From NCBI GenBank assembly GCA_903879715.1, contig CAIRMR010000067.1, positions 1 to 46,294 of the forward strand: a stretch of DNA of 46,294 bases, read 5' to 3'. How positions within the stretch are numbered: position 1 is the stretch's first letter; each line of letters begins with the position of its first letter. Of the stretch, positions 8,136-17,442 are shown one piece after another. The notes under the pieces are model-generated. The model made no database searches. It had not been told where the DNA came from and saw only the letters and a list, made by a program, of their open reading frames with translations. The translations under genes and the position numbers were made by a program. Source of the DNA: an uncultured Bacteroidales bacterium. GTDB taxonomy: Bacteria; Bacteroidota; Bacteroidia; Bacteroidales; UBA4417.

Positions 8136-9899
8136 TTATTCTTTGATCAATTTTATCTTGGATGTGGAAACACCCTTATTGATAAGTTCAATAACGTAGA
8201 AACCTTTTTTCAGATCAGAAATATCCTGGGTGGTTTTGAAATTGCTAAATTGCTTAACCAACTGTCCTGAACTGTTATATACCCTTAACACATCATAGGT
8301 TTTAGCGATTGTTATCTTTCCGGATGATGGATTAGGATAGATTGGCATGGATTCTTTGGACAGATTATTGATTCCGGCATAAAGGCTCATTTTATCCGTA
8401 TTCAGGGCAAGTATATGAGCTTTAATTGCCTGTTCATTTTCTAAATACTTTGCTTTCTTTGCAGGGAACCAGTTCAGGTCACCTATTGGCAATCCATCAA
8501 TACCTCCGGTAAGTGCGGCACTATTGGTATAAGTTCCGTCAAACAATGGCCAGGTTTCATTTTGTCCTACAAAGCCATCCGGATCCCAATACCAGTTAAG
8601 GCTGGTAAAAGCAGTCCCGTCAGTATAATAACTGCCGAAATAGTCATTTTTGATTGCAGGCAAAGCCCATTGAGCCAGGATATCCGACTTCTGTTTTATA
8701 CGGACATCGGTAAATGTCGGATTAATTGTATAGTTGTTATTGGCAGCTTTCCAGGTTGGATATTGGGCATTATTATAAATGGCCGCTTGGGGATTATTAG
8801 CTAAAGCAACACTTAACTCTATGCCGCGTGCTGGTGCATCGGGTGTCCAAACCAGTGGCTGGAAGTACATGCTTATAGGTGCATTTTTACTCTTGGCCCA
8901 GGTATAAAGCGCATCTAAATTATCATAAATCTGTTGGTTTTTGAAATCTATGTTGTTAGCCACAAAACTGGTCATAGAACTAACGCCAAAATCTATCTCT
9001 ACTCCATTGTCTTTTACTTTTGTGTCAGGAGCCGACCACAATAATTCAGACACATTACCGGCTGCATAATTATCCCAGCCACCTACCCAGGCTTTTTCAT
9101 ATGGAACAACATGGCAATCATATAAAAGGTTGTTGGTAAAATAAAATTCCTCCTGGTTCGACATCCAGTCGATCTGGCACTTGTGGTGAATGAAAGTGTT
9201 ATGATTTATCCATGTAAAATTGCTTTTAACAGGGGAATTATTGTCTGAAAAAACAGCTGTACTCAAACCTATAAACGTGTTATTTTCTATATACAATGTA
9301 TCTACGCCGCTCTGATCATTAGCAAATAAAAAGTTTACAGGACCATTTACGCTGGTAGTTTGGTTAGTAAGCCTGTTAAGGAGGCTATTGGTAATATAAA
9401 TTTTAGGGCTTCCTCCTTGTACATAAATCGGGCTGCCGGCCGGGTCAAGCACACAATTGTCAATGATAACCCTTACATCGTTTCCGCCAATATGCATGAA
9501 AAACTGGGCATTAAAGACACCATCAGCAGTAGCATCAACGAAATAAATGTTTTTCAGGGTAATATTTGCAAATGCATCAAACATAAAACTAAACGGTGTG
9601 CCACCTGTGCCGCTGGTTTGCAATGTAGGCGGCATGGTTGGTTTGGAGTCGCCGGCATCGGGTTTACCACCTCCTACAATAGTGAGGTCAAAACCCGTGT
9701 TGTTAATAATTTCATCAAGAACATAATACCCATTATACCCATTCTTCAAACGGTACACTTTGTTCCCGCCATTCGCTTTAATGGCAGCATTGAGCGTTCC
9801 TGTACCCGGAACAACATCCAATGTGTCGTGGACTTGTGCTGTTACTGCTAAGCTAAACCCAAGCATGCACAAAATAAGAAAGTAGTAAATTCTTTTCAT
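8136..9899 (-). CDS. T9SS-secreted right-handed beta-helix protein
   Basis: 587 residues. Signal peptide 1-21 (..AVTAQ). The middle (about 80-300) has regularly spaced beta-helix rungs such as ITLKNIYFVDA, VIIDNCVLDP, IYITNSLLN, LYIENNTFIG and FYFTNNLLYD, typical of pectate-lyase-like or DUF5123-type exported proteins. The C-terminus (about 515-587; MPIYPNPSSGKITI, VYNSSGQLVKQF, GFYVIELIN) is a T9SS type A sorting domain. Probably a surface polysaccharide-binding or lyase-like protein; no catalytic residues can be assigned. It begins 111 bp after the TonB receptor gene with no terminator between, so the two are likely cotranscribed and may share a substrate. Confidence 0.88.
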   Translation of the reverse strand: MKRIYYFLILCMLGFSLAVTAQVHDTLDVVPGTGTLNAAIKANGGNKVYRLKNGYNGYYVLDEIINNTGFDLTIVGGGKPDAGDSKPTMPPTLQTSGTGGTPFSFMFDAFANITLKNIYFVDATADGVFNAQFFMHIGGNDVRVIIDNCVLDPAGSPIYVQGGSPKIYITNSLLNRLTNQTTSVNGPVNFLFANDQSGVDTLYIENNTFIGLSTAVFSDNNSPVKSNFTWINHNTFIHHKCQIDWMSNQEEFYFTNNLLYDCHVVPYEKAWVGGWDNYAAGNVSELLWSAPDTKVKDNGVEIDFGVSSMTSFVANNIDFKNQQIYDNLDALYTWAKSKNAPISMYFQPLVWTPDAPARGIELSVALANNPQAAIYNNAQYPTWKAANNNYTINPTFTDVRIKQKSDILAQWALPAIKNDYFGSYYTDGTAFTSLNWYWDPDGFVGQNETWPLFDGTYTNSAALTGGIDGLPIGDLNWFPAKKAKYLENEQAIKAHILALNTDKMSLYAGINNLSKESMPIYPNPSSGKITIAKTYDVLRVYNSSGQLVKQFSNFKTTQDISDLKKGFYVIELINKGVSTSKIKLIKE

Positions 9900-10010
9900 A
9901 CTTTTTGTTTTTAAATGAATGATTAATTTATTGGTTAATTGGGAAAAGGATTAACTTGTTGGCCAATTTAGGAACGGGCAGAATCTATTATTCTTTCCTA
10001 AATGATTTCC

Positions 10011-13000
10011 TTAAAATTTATACATCACACCCAGGTCTGCCGTCGCGCCATACTGTTCCATACTTATGGGGCGGGTTTCTTCTTTATACCTGATAATATC
10101 CTCGCTATTGGTGATGTTGGCAACCTTTAATAAGATTTCCAGTCTGGCTTTGTTTTTTAAATTGAAACCGTAGGATGCATTGAAATCCAAACGATTATAT
10201 TGTTCCCGGATCACATACAGGCGGGTGTCGTTCGGGTGTGTGCTTTCTATCTTTTCAGATGCGTATTGATAAGCAATATATGCCTCAAAACCTTTTATTT
10301 TTACTCCTAAAGAGACATTTGCCATATGCTGCGGGACTCCTGTCATCGGCGTTACTACTACAGAGTCTTTGCGCCCGGTTAATTCGTATCGTGAACCGAC
10401 TGGTTTATATTTATACAGACTGGTGTACGGGTTAGGAGACTCACCATGTGTAAATGTATAATTAACACTCAAAGTAAAGAAAGAGAAAGGCTTAGGAAGG
10501 TACCAGAACGATGTCTGCCACTCTGCTTCCAATCCACGTAGTACTATATTGTAGGGAACATTCTCGTAAACCGTCATATTTACCAGGTCTTTATCTGTGA
10601 AAACCGGATTCGGGATAGGTTCTCCCTGTATTCTTTTATACGATCTTGACCATAACTTATTCTCTACCGTTTTGTTAAACCCGGTCACAGAAAACAGTCC
10701 AATCTTGTTATCATGAAATGTAAATTGCATATCTAAGCTGCGCCACAACTCTGTTTTCAGACCCGGATTTCCCGCTGTGTATGCGTATGCAGATGCGTCC
10801 TGGGCGCTATAGTATTCAAATGGTGCCACCTCCGAACCTGGACGCCGAAGAGTATGGGTATAAGAGACATGTGTATAAAACCATTTGGCTGGTTTTATAC
10901 GAAGGTGAATCATAGGAAGCAAAAACTTATCATCACGATTAGCGATCGTATCTTTCAATCCGAAAGCCGTAACTAAATTATCATAAACAGAATATGTCCG
11001 CGTAACTGCGTGCCCCTGGTAAGCTTTCATCTCGGCAGTAGTATATTCAAACCTAACCCCAGGCATCAGCATAACCCATTTCCCGATATTTATCTCCGGC
11101 ATGATATATGCTGCAGCATACTGCTGTGTTTGATCCAGATCGTTCATTGCCGAAGAGTTCAGATCATATACAAATCCCGAGTACTGAGGATTATCGGACA
11201 AACCGCCGGTCGGTCCTGCAAGGTATGCATCTCTGCCATGTTGCTGCCATGCATCAAAAACAAGGTTGTTCCGATCAAATGAATATTTATCTCCATAAAT
11301 ATATTCACCCCCCAGAAAATTATTCTCCAGGCCATTTACCAATAGTTCAACAGCAGGTATTCCGTTTGACCAGTCAAAAGTCCTGTTTATATATTCTTCG
11401 AAAACGGCATTTCCACCGGCAGCGGCAGTGCCCACTGTTCTATCTACATAATTATGAGTTAAGCGATATTTTGTTCCTATCTGAATTTTTCCGGAGAATA
11501 ACCCAGACCTGGTTTTAAAAGGGATTTCAAAATCTATACGAGGGGATAAACTCCAGTTATTGGCCTGGGTCTGATCATACGTCATCCCATTTAATTGTGT
11601 TTGTTTTAAACTGTTTAATGATTCATCAAAAAAACCGGCGACCTGTGAAGGTGAATAAACCTTTAAACTATCCCTTAGCAAGCCATTGGCCCTGGTTGCA
11701 GAAGAATAACTATAGGATTTTGAACCGGGAGTGTTAAGTTTGTTATAGGACTGGCTTATCCCGTAATGCAATGTTGAATTAAGAAATCCAAAGTTCGTTC
11801 TTCCATTAAAGTCATTTGTAATCCCAAAGTTTCTGTACTCTGGTGTTTCACTCATACTTACATTTATGGGAACGGTAGAAACAGAGCCTTCGGGATTGTA
11901 ATTTTTTGATTGATTGGATGAATAGGAATTACTTGCAGATAGAAAAGAGCTAAAATTAAGGGTTGTAGAACTACTTGCTACATAATCCATAGAAAGTACA
12001 GCCGATTGCTTATAATTTATTCTTTCGTTAATATTAAAACTCAGGCCGTTAATATAAAACGGGTCCCCAAGTTTAGTAGAGTAGTTTGTGTTATAGCCGG
12101 CATTCATTGTCTCTACACTTCTGTTTGCACGATCGGCATTCAGCGAAAGCAGGACGCCAAGTTTGTCCTTAAAGAAACGTTTACTAACCTGACCTACAAA
12201 GTTATAATTCTTAAAATCATTGTTCAGTGCATTATACCCTGACTGAGCCAAAAAATTATAATGAAACCCTTTAGGGGTTTCCTTTAAGGTAAGGTCGATC
12301 CTCCCTGCTACGGAATTCCCTTCCAGGTTAGCTGTTAAAGATTTATATACCTCAACACCTTGAAGGGCATACGTTGAAATTGAATTTAATCCTACCGGAA
12401 GGGGCTCTCCATTTATAGTTACACTGGAATAACTCTGATCCATGCCTCTCAGCCTGAATCCGGCACCTTCACCACCGGATCGGTCAACGGAAACGCCCGG
12501 TAGCCTTCCGATAGCCTCAACAGCATTAGCATCAGGGTTTTGCTGCAGTTTTTCGGCAGATATTACATTTTTGATGGTTAATGAATTAATCTGTAGCTGC
12601 CGTGCTCCCATTTGCCCCTGAGCCTGCGAAGTGATAACTACCCCGCCTAATTGCTCCATACTGGGAATTAATGCAACATTAAAATTATAGGGTGGTTTTA
12701 TTGCTATTTCTTGTTTTTCATACCCTATAAACGTTACAATTAAGGATTTGGCTTCACGGGGTATAATTAAACTAAACTCTCCACTTAAATTCGTAATTGT
12801 CCCGATGGTAGTGTTTTCAATTATAACCGAAGCTCCGGGTATTGCTTCACCTGATTTACTATCCGTAATTTTTCCGCTTATTCTTATCTTCTCCGGTTGC
12901 TGTCTTAATGGAGCGTCCTTCTTATTTTCCGGAACAGCCTTCTTATTCCCGCGAAGTATAACAATTTGACGATCACTGATCTGATATTCCAAGTTGGTAT

Positions 13001-13316
13001 TAATTAAAGCTTTATCTAGGATCTCCTGAACAGTGGAATTTTCTAATTTAATGTTTACCTTTTTATGTAAATCCACCTGGTTATCTTTATAAAAGAAGAT
13101 AAACTCACTTTGATTTTGAATTTCCTCAAAAAGTTGTTTAAGGGTTCCGTTTTTTAAATCAATGGAGAGCTGAGTGGATTGTGAATACGAAGATTCAGCA
13201 AACACACTTCCTGCACAAATCAGAATAAGGAACGCTATAACCTTCATAATTCTAAATGCATGTGCGTATAATTCCCCTGCATGTGAAAGATAAGCACAGA
13301 TGATACTTTTTTTCAT
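10011..13316 (-). CDS. STN-type TonB-dependent outer-membrane receptor
   Basis: 1101 residues. A long leader precedes the hydrophobic signal (MKVIAFLILICAGSVFA, residues 24-40); the upstream MKKSI start is common in STN-bearing receptors. Order: STN domain about 50-118 (LKQLFEEIQNQSEF, ILDKALINTNLEY), carboxypeptidase-regulatory-like domain about 145-220 (ISGKITDSKSGEAIPGASV), plug about 235-350 (AVEAIGRLPGVSVDR, RLRGM, VEVYKSLTANLEGNSVAG), then a 22-strand-type barrel to the end. The STN domain lets the receptor signal to the FecR protein encoded just upstream. The plug resembles the Caulobacter-type receptor group rather than SusC, and no susD follows. Substrate unknown; neighbours suggest a glycan or a chelate. 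Confidence 0.93.
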   Translation of the reverse strand: MKKSIICAYLSHAGELYAHAFRIMKVIAFLILICAGSVFAESSYSQSTQLSIDLKNGTLKQLFEEIQNQSEFIFFYKDNQVDLHKKVNIKLENSTVQEILDKALINTNLEYQISDRQIVILRGNKKAVPENKKDAPLRQQPEKIRISGKITDSKSGEAIPGASVIIENTTIGTITNLSGEFSLIIPREAKSLIVTFIGYEKQEIAIKPPYNFNVALIPSMEQLGGVVITSQAQGQMGARQLQINSLTIKNVISAEKLQQNPDANAVEAIGRLPGVSVDRSGGEGAGFRLRGMDQSYSSVTINGEPLPVGLNSISTYALQGVEVYKSLTANLEGNSVAGRIDLTLKETPKGFHYNFLAQSGYNALNNDFKNYNFVGQVSKRFFKDKLGVLLSLNADRANRSVETMNAGYNTNYSTKLGDPFYINGLSFNINERINYKQSAVLSMDYVASSSTTLNFSSFLSASNSYSSNQSKNYNPEGSVSTVPINVSMSETPEYRNFGITNDFNGRTNFGFLNSTLHYGISQSYNKLNTPGSKSYSYSSATRANGLLRDSLKVYSPSQVAGFFDESLNSLKQTQLNGMTYDQTQANNWSLSPRIDFEIPFKTRSGLFSGKIQIGTKYRLTHNYVDRTVGTAAAGGNAVFEEYINRTFDWSNGIPAVELLVNGLENNFLGGEYIYGDKYSFDRNNLVFDAWQQHGRDAYLAGPTGGLSDNPQYSGFVYDLNSSAMNDLDQTQQYAAAYIMPEINIGKWVMLMPGVRFEYTTAEMKAYQGHAVTRTYSVYDNLVTAFGLKDTIANRDDKFLLPMIHLRIKPAKWFYTHVSYTHTLRRPGSEVAPFEYYSAQDASAYAYTAGNPGLKTELWRSLDMQFTFHDNKIGLFSVTGFNKTVENKLWSRSYKRIQGEPIPNPVFTDKDLVNMTVYENVPYNIVLRGLEAEWQTSFWYLPKPFSFFTLSVNYTFTHGESPNPYTSLYKYKPVGSRYELTGRKDSVVVTPMTGVPQHMANVSLGVKIKGFEAYIAYQYASEKIESTHPNDTRLYVIREQYNRLDFNASYGFNLKNKARLEILLKVANITNSEDIIRYKEETRPISMEQYGATADLGVMYKF

Positions 13317-13369
13317 AAATTTGCTTTTTTAATTAATACCGCACCAAGCGTTGTTAGTTAAAACCTTAA

Positions 13370-13405
13370 GCTTGTAAGTGGTCGCAACACTTACAGGCTT
13401 TTTTT
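13370..13405 (+). terminator. Plus-strand intrinsic terminator facing away from the receptor gene
   Basis: gcttgtaagtg (13370-13380) and cacttacaggc (13388-13398) form an 11-bp stem with one G-T pair, followed on the plus strand by seven T (13399-13405). On the minus strand no T run follows. It therefore reads as a terminator for plus-strand transcription coming out of the 5' part of the receptor gene, that is, an antisense RNA. Confidence 0.6.
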
Positions 13406-13437
13406 GACTTTAATTTTAACTTATAATTGTAATTTAT

Positions 13438-14607
13438 TTAATGGGATTTAATCACTATTTGATTATCTTCTCGCTCGTAGATGAATGGAGTGGTTTTAGC
13501 AATGATGTCCAAAACTTTGGATGGAGAGCTTTTTAAATCAAGTTTTCCTGAGAAGGTTTCATTTTGAATCTTAGCATCTGTTAAAAGTATATCAACATTA
13601 TAGTACCTGCTTAAACGCTTCAAAATATTGATCAGCTTTTCGTTATTGAAAACCAGGTATCCATCATGCCATGACATATAATCCTGAGGATTTACTTTTT
13701 CTTTGGTGAAATTGTTTTTATCAGGGTTAAATACCGCCATAGTGCCTGGTAGAATTGTAAACTTTTCGTTAGTGAAAATTGCATTTCCTTTATAACTGAG
13801 TTCAATTTTCCCCTTCTGCAGCACTGTGCTTGAATTTTTATCATCAGCATAAGAACTGACATTAAAAACAGTTCCCAACACCTTAATATCAAAATCACGG
13901 GTTTGTACATAAAAAGGAGTAGTTTCGGAATGTGTTACTTCGAATACGGCTTCGCCATCGATATAGACCTCGCGCTTATTCTCTGAGAAGACTGCTGGAA
14001 ATATCAGTTTCGATCCTGAGTTTAACCAGACTTTTGTGCCTTCAGAAAGTGTGATTAAAGTTCTTTTTCCATAAGGAACAATTACGGTATTGTAATTTGT
14101 CTTTTTGGAAATTATATTCTGAAAAACCTTCTGATCTGTTCCAATGGTTATATCCTCACCGTTTTGTGCGTAGCTGATTTGCGATTCCACGTTGCCAATC
14201 CGCACTTCCTTGCCATCCTGAAGAATCAACCTGGTATCAGTATCAGTAACAGGAGATTTGATTGTTTGCGCATATTTAATCATTTCAGATGAGGAATTCA
14301 TCTGGAAATACCAAATTCCTGTTAAGGCACAACCTACAAGTATTGCTGCAGCAGCTGATATCCTAATGAATCGCCTTTTCCAATTGTGTTTCCTGACCGA
14401 AGTTTTTATTCTGTTTTTTAGCTGATCCTTTTCGGTTTCCGGAAAAACACTTTGATCTGATGTCAGGAAAGAATAGAGCTGGGATTCTAAATAAAGGTCG
14501 TTTATATCTTCAAAATCCTCAAAGTCTTCGGCAAATGTCGGAATATTTTTCTCAGCCAGTCTATCTTCTGCTTTTTGTTTATGCTTTTTCTTCATTCTGA
14601 ACTTCAT
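13438..14607 (-). CDS. FecR-family anti-sigma factor
   Basis: 389 residues. Basic and acidic N-terminal cytoplasmic part 1-78, one transmembrane segment 81-102, periplasmic FecR domain about 175-270 (VPYGKRTLITLSEGTKVWLN, VYIDGEAVFEV, VLGTVFNVSSYADD), and a C-terminal DUF4974-like domain about 315-387 (DGYLVFNNEKLINILKRLSR, FSGKLDLKSSPSKVLDII). By family, it holds the ECF sigma factor at the membrane and releases it when the STN domain of the loaded receptor contacts the periplasmic domain. It sits between the sigma gene (14712-15302) and the receptor gene, the usual order. Confidence 0.95.
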   Translation of the reverse strand: MKFRMKKKHKQKAEDRLAEKNIPTFAEDFEDFEDINDLYLESQLYSFLTSDQSVFPETEKDQLKNRIKTSVRKHNWKRRFIRISAAAAILVGCALTGIWYFQMNSSSEMIKYAQTIKSPVTDTDTRLILQDGKEVRIGNVESQISYAQNGEDITIGTDQKVFQNIISKKTNYNTVIVPYGKRTLITLSEGTKVWLNSGSKLIFPAVFSENKREVYIDGEAVFEVTHSETTPFYVQTRDFDIKVLGTVFNVSSYADDKNSSTVLQKGKIELSYKGNAIFTNEKFTILPGTMAVFNPDKNNFTKEKVNPQDYMSWHDGYLVFNNEKLINILKRLSRYYNVDILLTDAKIQNETFSGKLDLKSSPSKVLDIIAKTTPFIYEREDNQIVIKSH

Positions 14608-14690
14608 TATATTAAGAAAAGAATGATTTAGTCAATACATAGACAATAAAAAGCAATTTTAAAATAATTATTTCATATTAGTTTGGCTAT

Positions 14691-14698
14691 CAAACTTA
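14691..14698 (-). promoter_or_regulatory. -7 box (TAAGTTTG) before fecR
   Basis: The minus strand reads TAAGTTTG, matching the Bacteroidota TAnnTTTG -7 box, about 84 bp before the fecR start and just after the sigma gene stop. No clear -33 TTTG was seen, as might be expected if the gene is partly driven by its own ECF sigma factor. Confidence 0.4.
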
Positions 14699-14711
14699 TA
14701 TAGTCTTATAC

Positions 14712-15302
14712 TTAGACAGAAAACAACTGCTGACTGAAGACTTTATCATCCGCTATACTATTCCTAAGGGTTTTTAATGCCCGGTAAATAGTAGTACGAG
14801 CCGATTCAATTGATATACCAAGTATTTCCGCAATTTCGGGATAGGTCAGGTTATGCTCAAATTTAAGATTCAAACCTTCCCGCTGATAGGCAGTAAGTGT
14901 TTTTAATGCGTTGGTGAGCAAACGATTATTTTCTTCTTCAATTTCATGTGCAATAACCTTATCTTCATAAGTCAGTTCCCGATAGTCATTCGAAGGCACA
15001 AGATTGATATCGTATAGTAATGGAATAACTTTAATTTGTGCCTTGTGGATTGTTCTGCGGAGGGAACGGAACAGATAAAACCTGATATTATCTGTGCTAG
15101 AAAGCTTAGTTCTGTATTTGTATAAGTCAAGGAAAAGATCATGAATGCAATCTTTAATTAATTCCTTGTCTCTGGATAGATGCAAACCATAATGATAAAG
15201 AACATCAGCAAACTGATCGTAAAGCTTATAGAAGGAATCGTCATTCCCATCTATAAAGCTTTTCCAGAGGTAATAGTCCTTATTAAGTTCCTTTTCCATC
15301 AA
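14712..15302 (-). CDS. ECF-type RNA polymerase sigma factor
   Basis: 196 residues. Region 2 about 20-90 (DQFADVLYHYGLHL, IKDCIHDLFLDLYKYR) and region 4 about 130-182 with the helix-turn-helix YPEIAEILGISIESARTTIYRALKTLR split around residues 154-180. First gene of the sigma / anti-sigma / TonB receptor cascade. By family knowledge it transcribes the downstream receptor locus when FecR releases it. The start at 15302 is supported by a -7 box a few bases upstream. Confidence 0.95.
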   Translation of the reverse strand: MMEKELNKDYYLWKSFIDGNDDSFYKLYDQFADVLYHYGLHLSRDKELIKDCIHDLFLDLYKYRTKLSSTDNIRFYLFRSLRRTIHKAQIKVIPLLYDINLVPSNDYRELTYEDKVIAHEIEEENNRLLTNALKTLTAYQREGLNLKFEHNLTYPEIAEILGISIESARTTIYRALKTLRNSIADDKVFSQQLFSV

Positions 15303-15316
15303 TTAGAAATTCGTTT

Positions 15317-15349
15317 CAAATGTATGAATATAAGAAATACAATTCCAAA
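15317..15349 (-). promoter_or_regulatory. Bacteroidota housekeeping-type promoter of the ECF sigma gene
   Basis: On the minus strand TTTG (15349-15346), a 21-bp spacer and TACATTTG (15324-15317) match the TTTG / TAnnTTTG consensus. Predicted transcript start is only about 8 bp before the sigma factor ATG. Confidence 0.6.
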
Positions 15350-15784
15350 TGAATTTTGAAATCCGCAGAAAAATTATCGCCTGAACAAAGCAGTTCACTA
15401 TGAATAAATAATATACACAGCAAACTGAGGAAGGAAGCATTTAACTTAATTGAGTTCGACAATTTGGGTTACCTTATTGAGCGTTCAAAGCGAAAAAGAG
15501 ATTCAAAAAACTTCTCAGTTGTGAAAATCCTGAAATGAGTACTGTAAATTTATTTAGCAGAAACGTCTTTTGTAGCATAATTCATTAAAGTTTCCAGCAT
15601 TCACCAACTAATTATTTTGTTCCGAAAATTAACATTCTTATTACAAATAGATTAGACCTTTGCAACTTTCCTGATTACAGAAAAAATGAATTACTAAAGC
15701 AAGCAGTTATTTGTGAGAAATAAATCTCATAACCCCGAAAATTGTTGCAACGCGCCAGAACAACCTCTTTATTGCCTGTTCCAT
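15350..15784. other. Intergenic region, no feature recognised
   Basis: AT-rich spacer between the sigma gene promoter and the end of rhaM. I saw no coding frame with family resemblance, no strong hairpin and no repeat. Confidence 0.6.
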
Positions 15785-16099
15785 TTATTCCATATAAAAC
15801 ACTTCTTCCAGGGCAACCGAAACAGGAGAATTATCCGGATTTGTTTTCATAATGTCGGCCATAAATGCCCACCATTTCTTAACGATTTCGGTTTGCCCCA
15901 AATCCTGGGAACCACCTTCACCGCTAACTTTCTGAAAAGCGAACAGCAGGCTTGTTTCTTCGTCAAGGAAAATGGAATATTCACTAACGCCTGCATCTTT
16001 CAGGAGTTTGTGCAATTCAGGCCACAATGCATTATGTCTTTTCCTGTATTCTTCTTTTTGACCTTCGTTGAGGTACATTTTAAAAGCAAGTCGTTCCAT
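15785..16099 (-). CDS. rhaM: L-rhamnose mutarotase
   Basis: 104 residues, the same length as Escherichia coli RhaM. It interconverts alpha and beta anomers of L-rhamnose in the cytoplasm. Active-site residues known from the family are in register: His22 (in EYRKRHNALWPEL), Tyr41 (VSEYSIF) and the Trp76-Trp77 pair (KKWWAFMAD). Last gene of the rhaA-rhaT-rhaM set, 44 bp after rhaT, so likely cotranscribed with it. Confidence 0.95.
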   Translation of the reverse strand: MERLAFKMYLNEGQKEEYRKRHNALWPELHKLLKDAGVSEYSIFLDEETSLLFAFQKVSGEGGSQDLGQTEIVKKWWAFMADIMKTNPDNSPVSVALEEVFYME

Positions 16100-16143
16100 G
16101 GTATTGATTTATAAGTATCAGAATGATAATTGTTTATTGCTAA

Positions 16144-17175
16144 TTACATCAGGTTAGGGACAATAAGCGAGATGATAAGAATGAGCATTCCCAATGCCAG
16201 GACTGCAATCGTCTTTGATCCGGCACCTTTCCATTCTTTTAACAGTATTCCCCACACATTACTAAAGGTTACATTCAACGACATGAGTATACTCCACGAA
16301 AATGCCATCATTACGCTGCCTTCGGTCAAAAAGCTTTTTCCTAAAGTTAATCCAAAGAACTGGGAGTACCATAGAATACCGGCCAGAGCGCAAAATAGCA
16401 CATTGTTAATCAATACATTTTTAGGTACACTGAAATAATCCTTGCCTGTTTTGTTTTTTACATTCTGAAACAAACAATAAATGGCGTTGGTAATAAATCC
16501 ACCGGTTGTTATCAACAGAATAGCAGGTAACCCGGCAAACATAGGACTCGATCCTAAACTAATGGCAGCAGCTTTAATGGGTTCAGCAGCTTCGAGCCCA
16601 AGGCTGAAACATGCACTCATCACACCGGCAAGTAATGCTACCAGCAATCCTTTACCTAAAGCAAAATCTTTAACAGCGGCTTTCTTTTGCTCTTCGGTCA
16701 TATTCTTTGCACGTAGACTTCCGGCATAACCAATAACAGCGATTCCGGCTATTGCTATGCTCACACCAACCAGTAAAACAAGGCCTTTACCCGAAAACAA
16801 ATCAGTGCCAAGCATTACAGCAGGTATTAAAGTGCCAAATGCCGAACATGTTCCTAAAGCAATGGATTGGCCTAAAGCTACGCCCAGGTACCGCATACTT
16901 AATCCAAATGTCAGACCACCTATACCCCAAAGCACTCCGTAAAACATAGCAGGTAATGCAGCTCCATCACCTGATGAAATGATTTCCACTAATGAATGTC
17001 CTGCCGGAACAGCCAGCAACGCCCCCAGGTAAGGAAATACAATCCAGGCAAACAGGCCCTGAACCAACCAGAAACTCTCCCATGCCCAGTCTTTAACCTT
17101 ATTAATAGGAACATAAGAACTGGATTGACCAAAGCTTCCGATGGCAATAATTAAAAGTCCGAGTATCGTGTACAT
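16144..17175 (-). CDS. rhaT: L-rhamnose/proton symporter
   Basis: 343 residues against 344 in E. coli RhaT, with about ten hydrophobic segments across the inner membrane. Recognisable family stretches include WESFWLVQGLFAWIVFPYLG, the GVLWGIGGLTFGLSMRYLG segment and WYSQFFGLTLG near the C-terminus. Imports L-rhamnose with protons. Lies between rhaA (267 bp upstream, separated by an inverted repeat) and rhaM. The start at 17175 gives MYTILGLLIIAIGSF, which begins directly with the first membrane helix as expected. Confidence 0.95.
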   Translation of the reverse strand: MYTILGLLIIAIGSFGQSSSYVPINKVKDWAWESFWLVQGLFAWIVFPYLGALLAVPAGHSLVEIISSGDGAALPAMFYGVLWGIGGLTFGLSMRYLGVALGQSIALGTCSAFGTLIPAVMLGTDLFSGKGLVLLVGVSIAIAGIAVIGYAGSLRAKNMTEEQKKAAVKDFALGKGLLVALLAGVMSACFSLGLEAAEPIKAAAISLGSSPMFAGLPAILLITTGGFITNAIYCLFQNVKNKTGKDYFSVPKNVLINNVLFCALAGILWYSQFFGLTLGKSFLTEGSVMMAFSWSILMSLNVTFSNVWGILLKEWKGAGSKTIAVLALGMLILIISLIVPNLM

Positions 17176-17264
17176 GCTTGTTTTTGTTAGGTAAAATAAA
17201 TATTATTTGATTATTTGCAAAACAGATGAGTTATACTGTAATTATGGTAGATTGTCGTATTTTT

Positions 17265-17354
17265 GAAATCCCAAATTCCAAATTCCAAGACCAAAATTCC
17301 AAGAGGGCTGCTAGTAGGGTTCTTGGTACTTGAGATTTGGGATTTGGGATTTGG
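17265..17354. repeat. Imperfect inverted repeat between rhaA and rhaT
   Basis: Left arm 17265-17303 is built of ccaaattcc/ccaagacc repeats; right arm 17323-17354 carries the complement (gggatttgggatttgg). It could fold as a long hairpin in the rhaA-rhaT transcript and so lower downstream expression or stabilise the upstream message. The arms are simple and repetitive, suggesting an intergenic repeat family. Confidence 0.65.
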
Positions 17355-17442
17355 ATCTTTGTTGCTGCGATAATTTATCCTGCTCACAGTATTTAAACGA
17401 GTGTATCAACTAACCATTTATAACTCATCTTCTGAATTTAAA

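Noticed and set aside
10011-13316. SusC-type polysaccharide utilisation locus
   Set aside because: No SusD follows the receptor, and the plug matches a different TonB receptor group.
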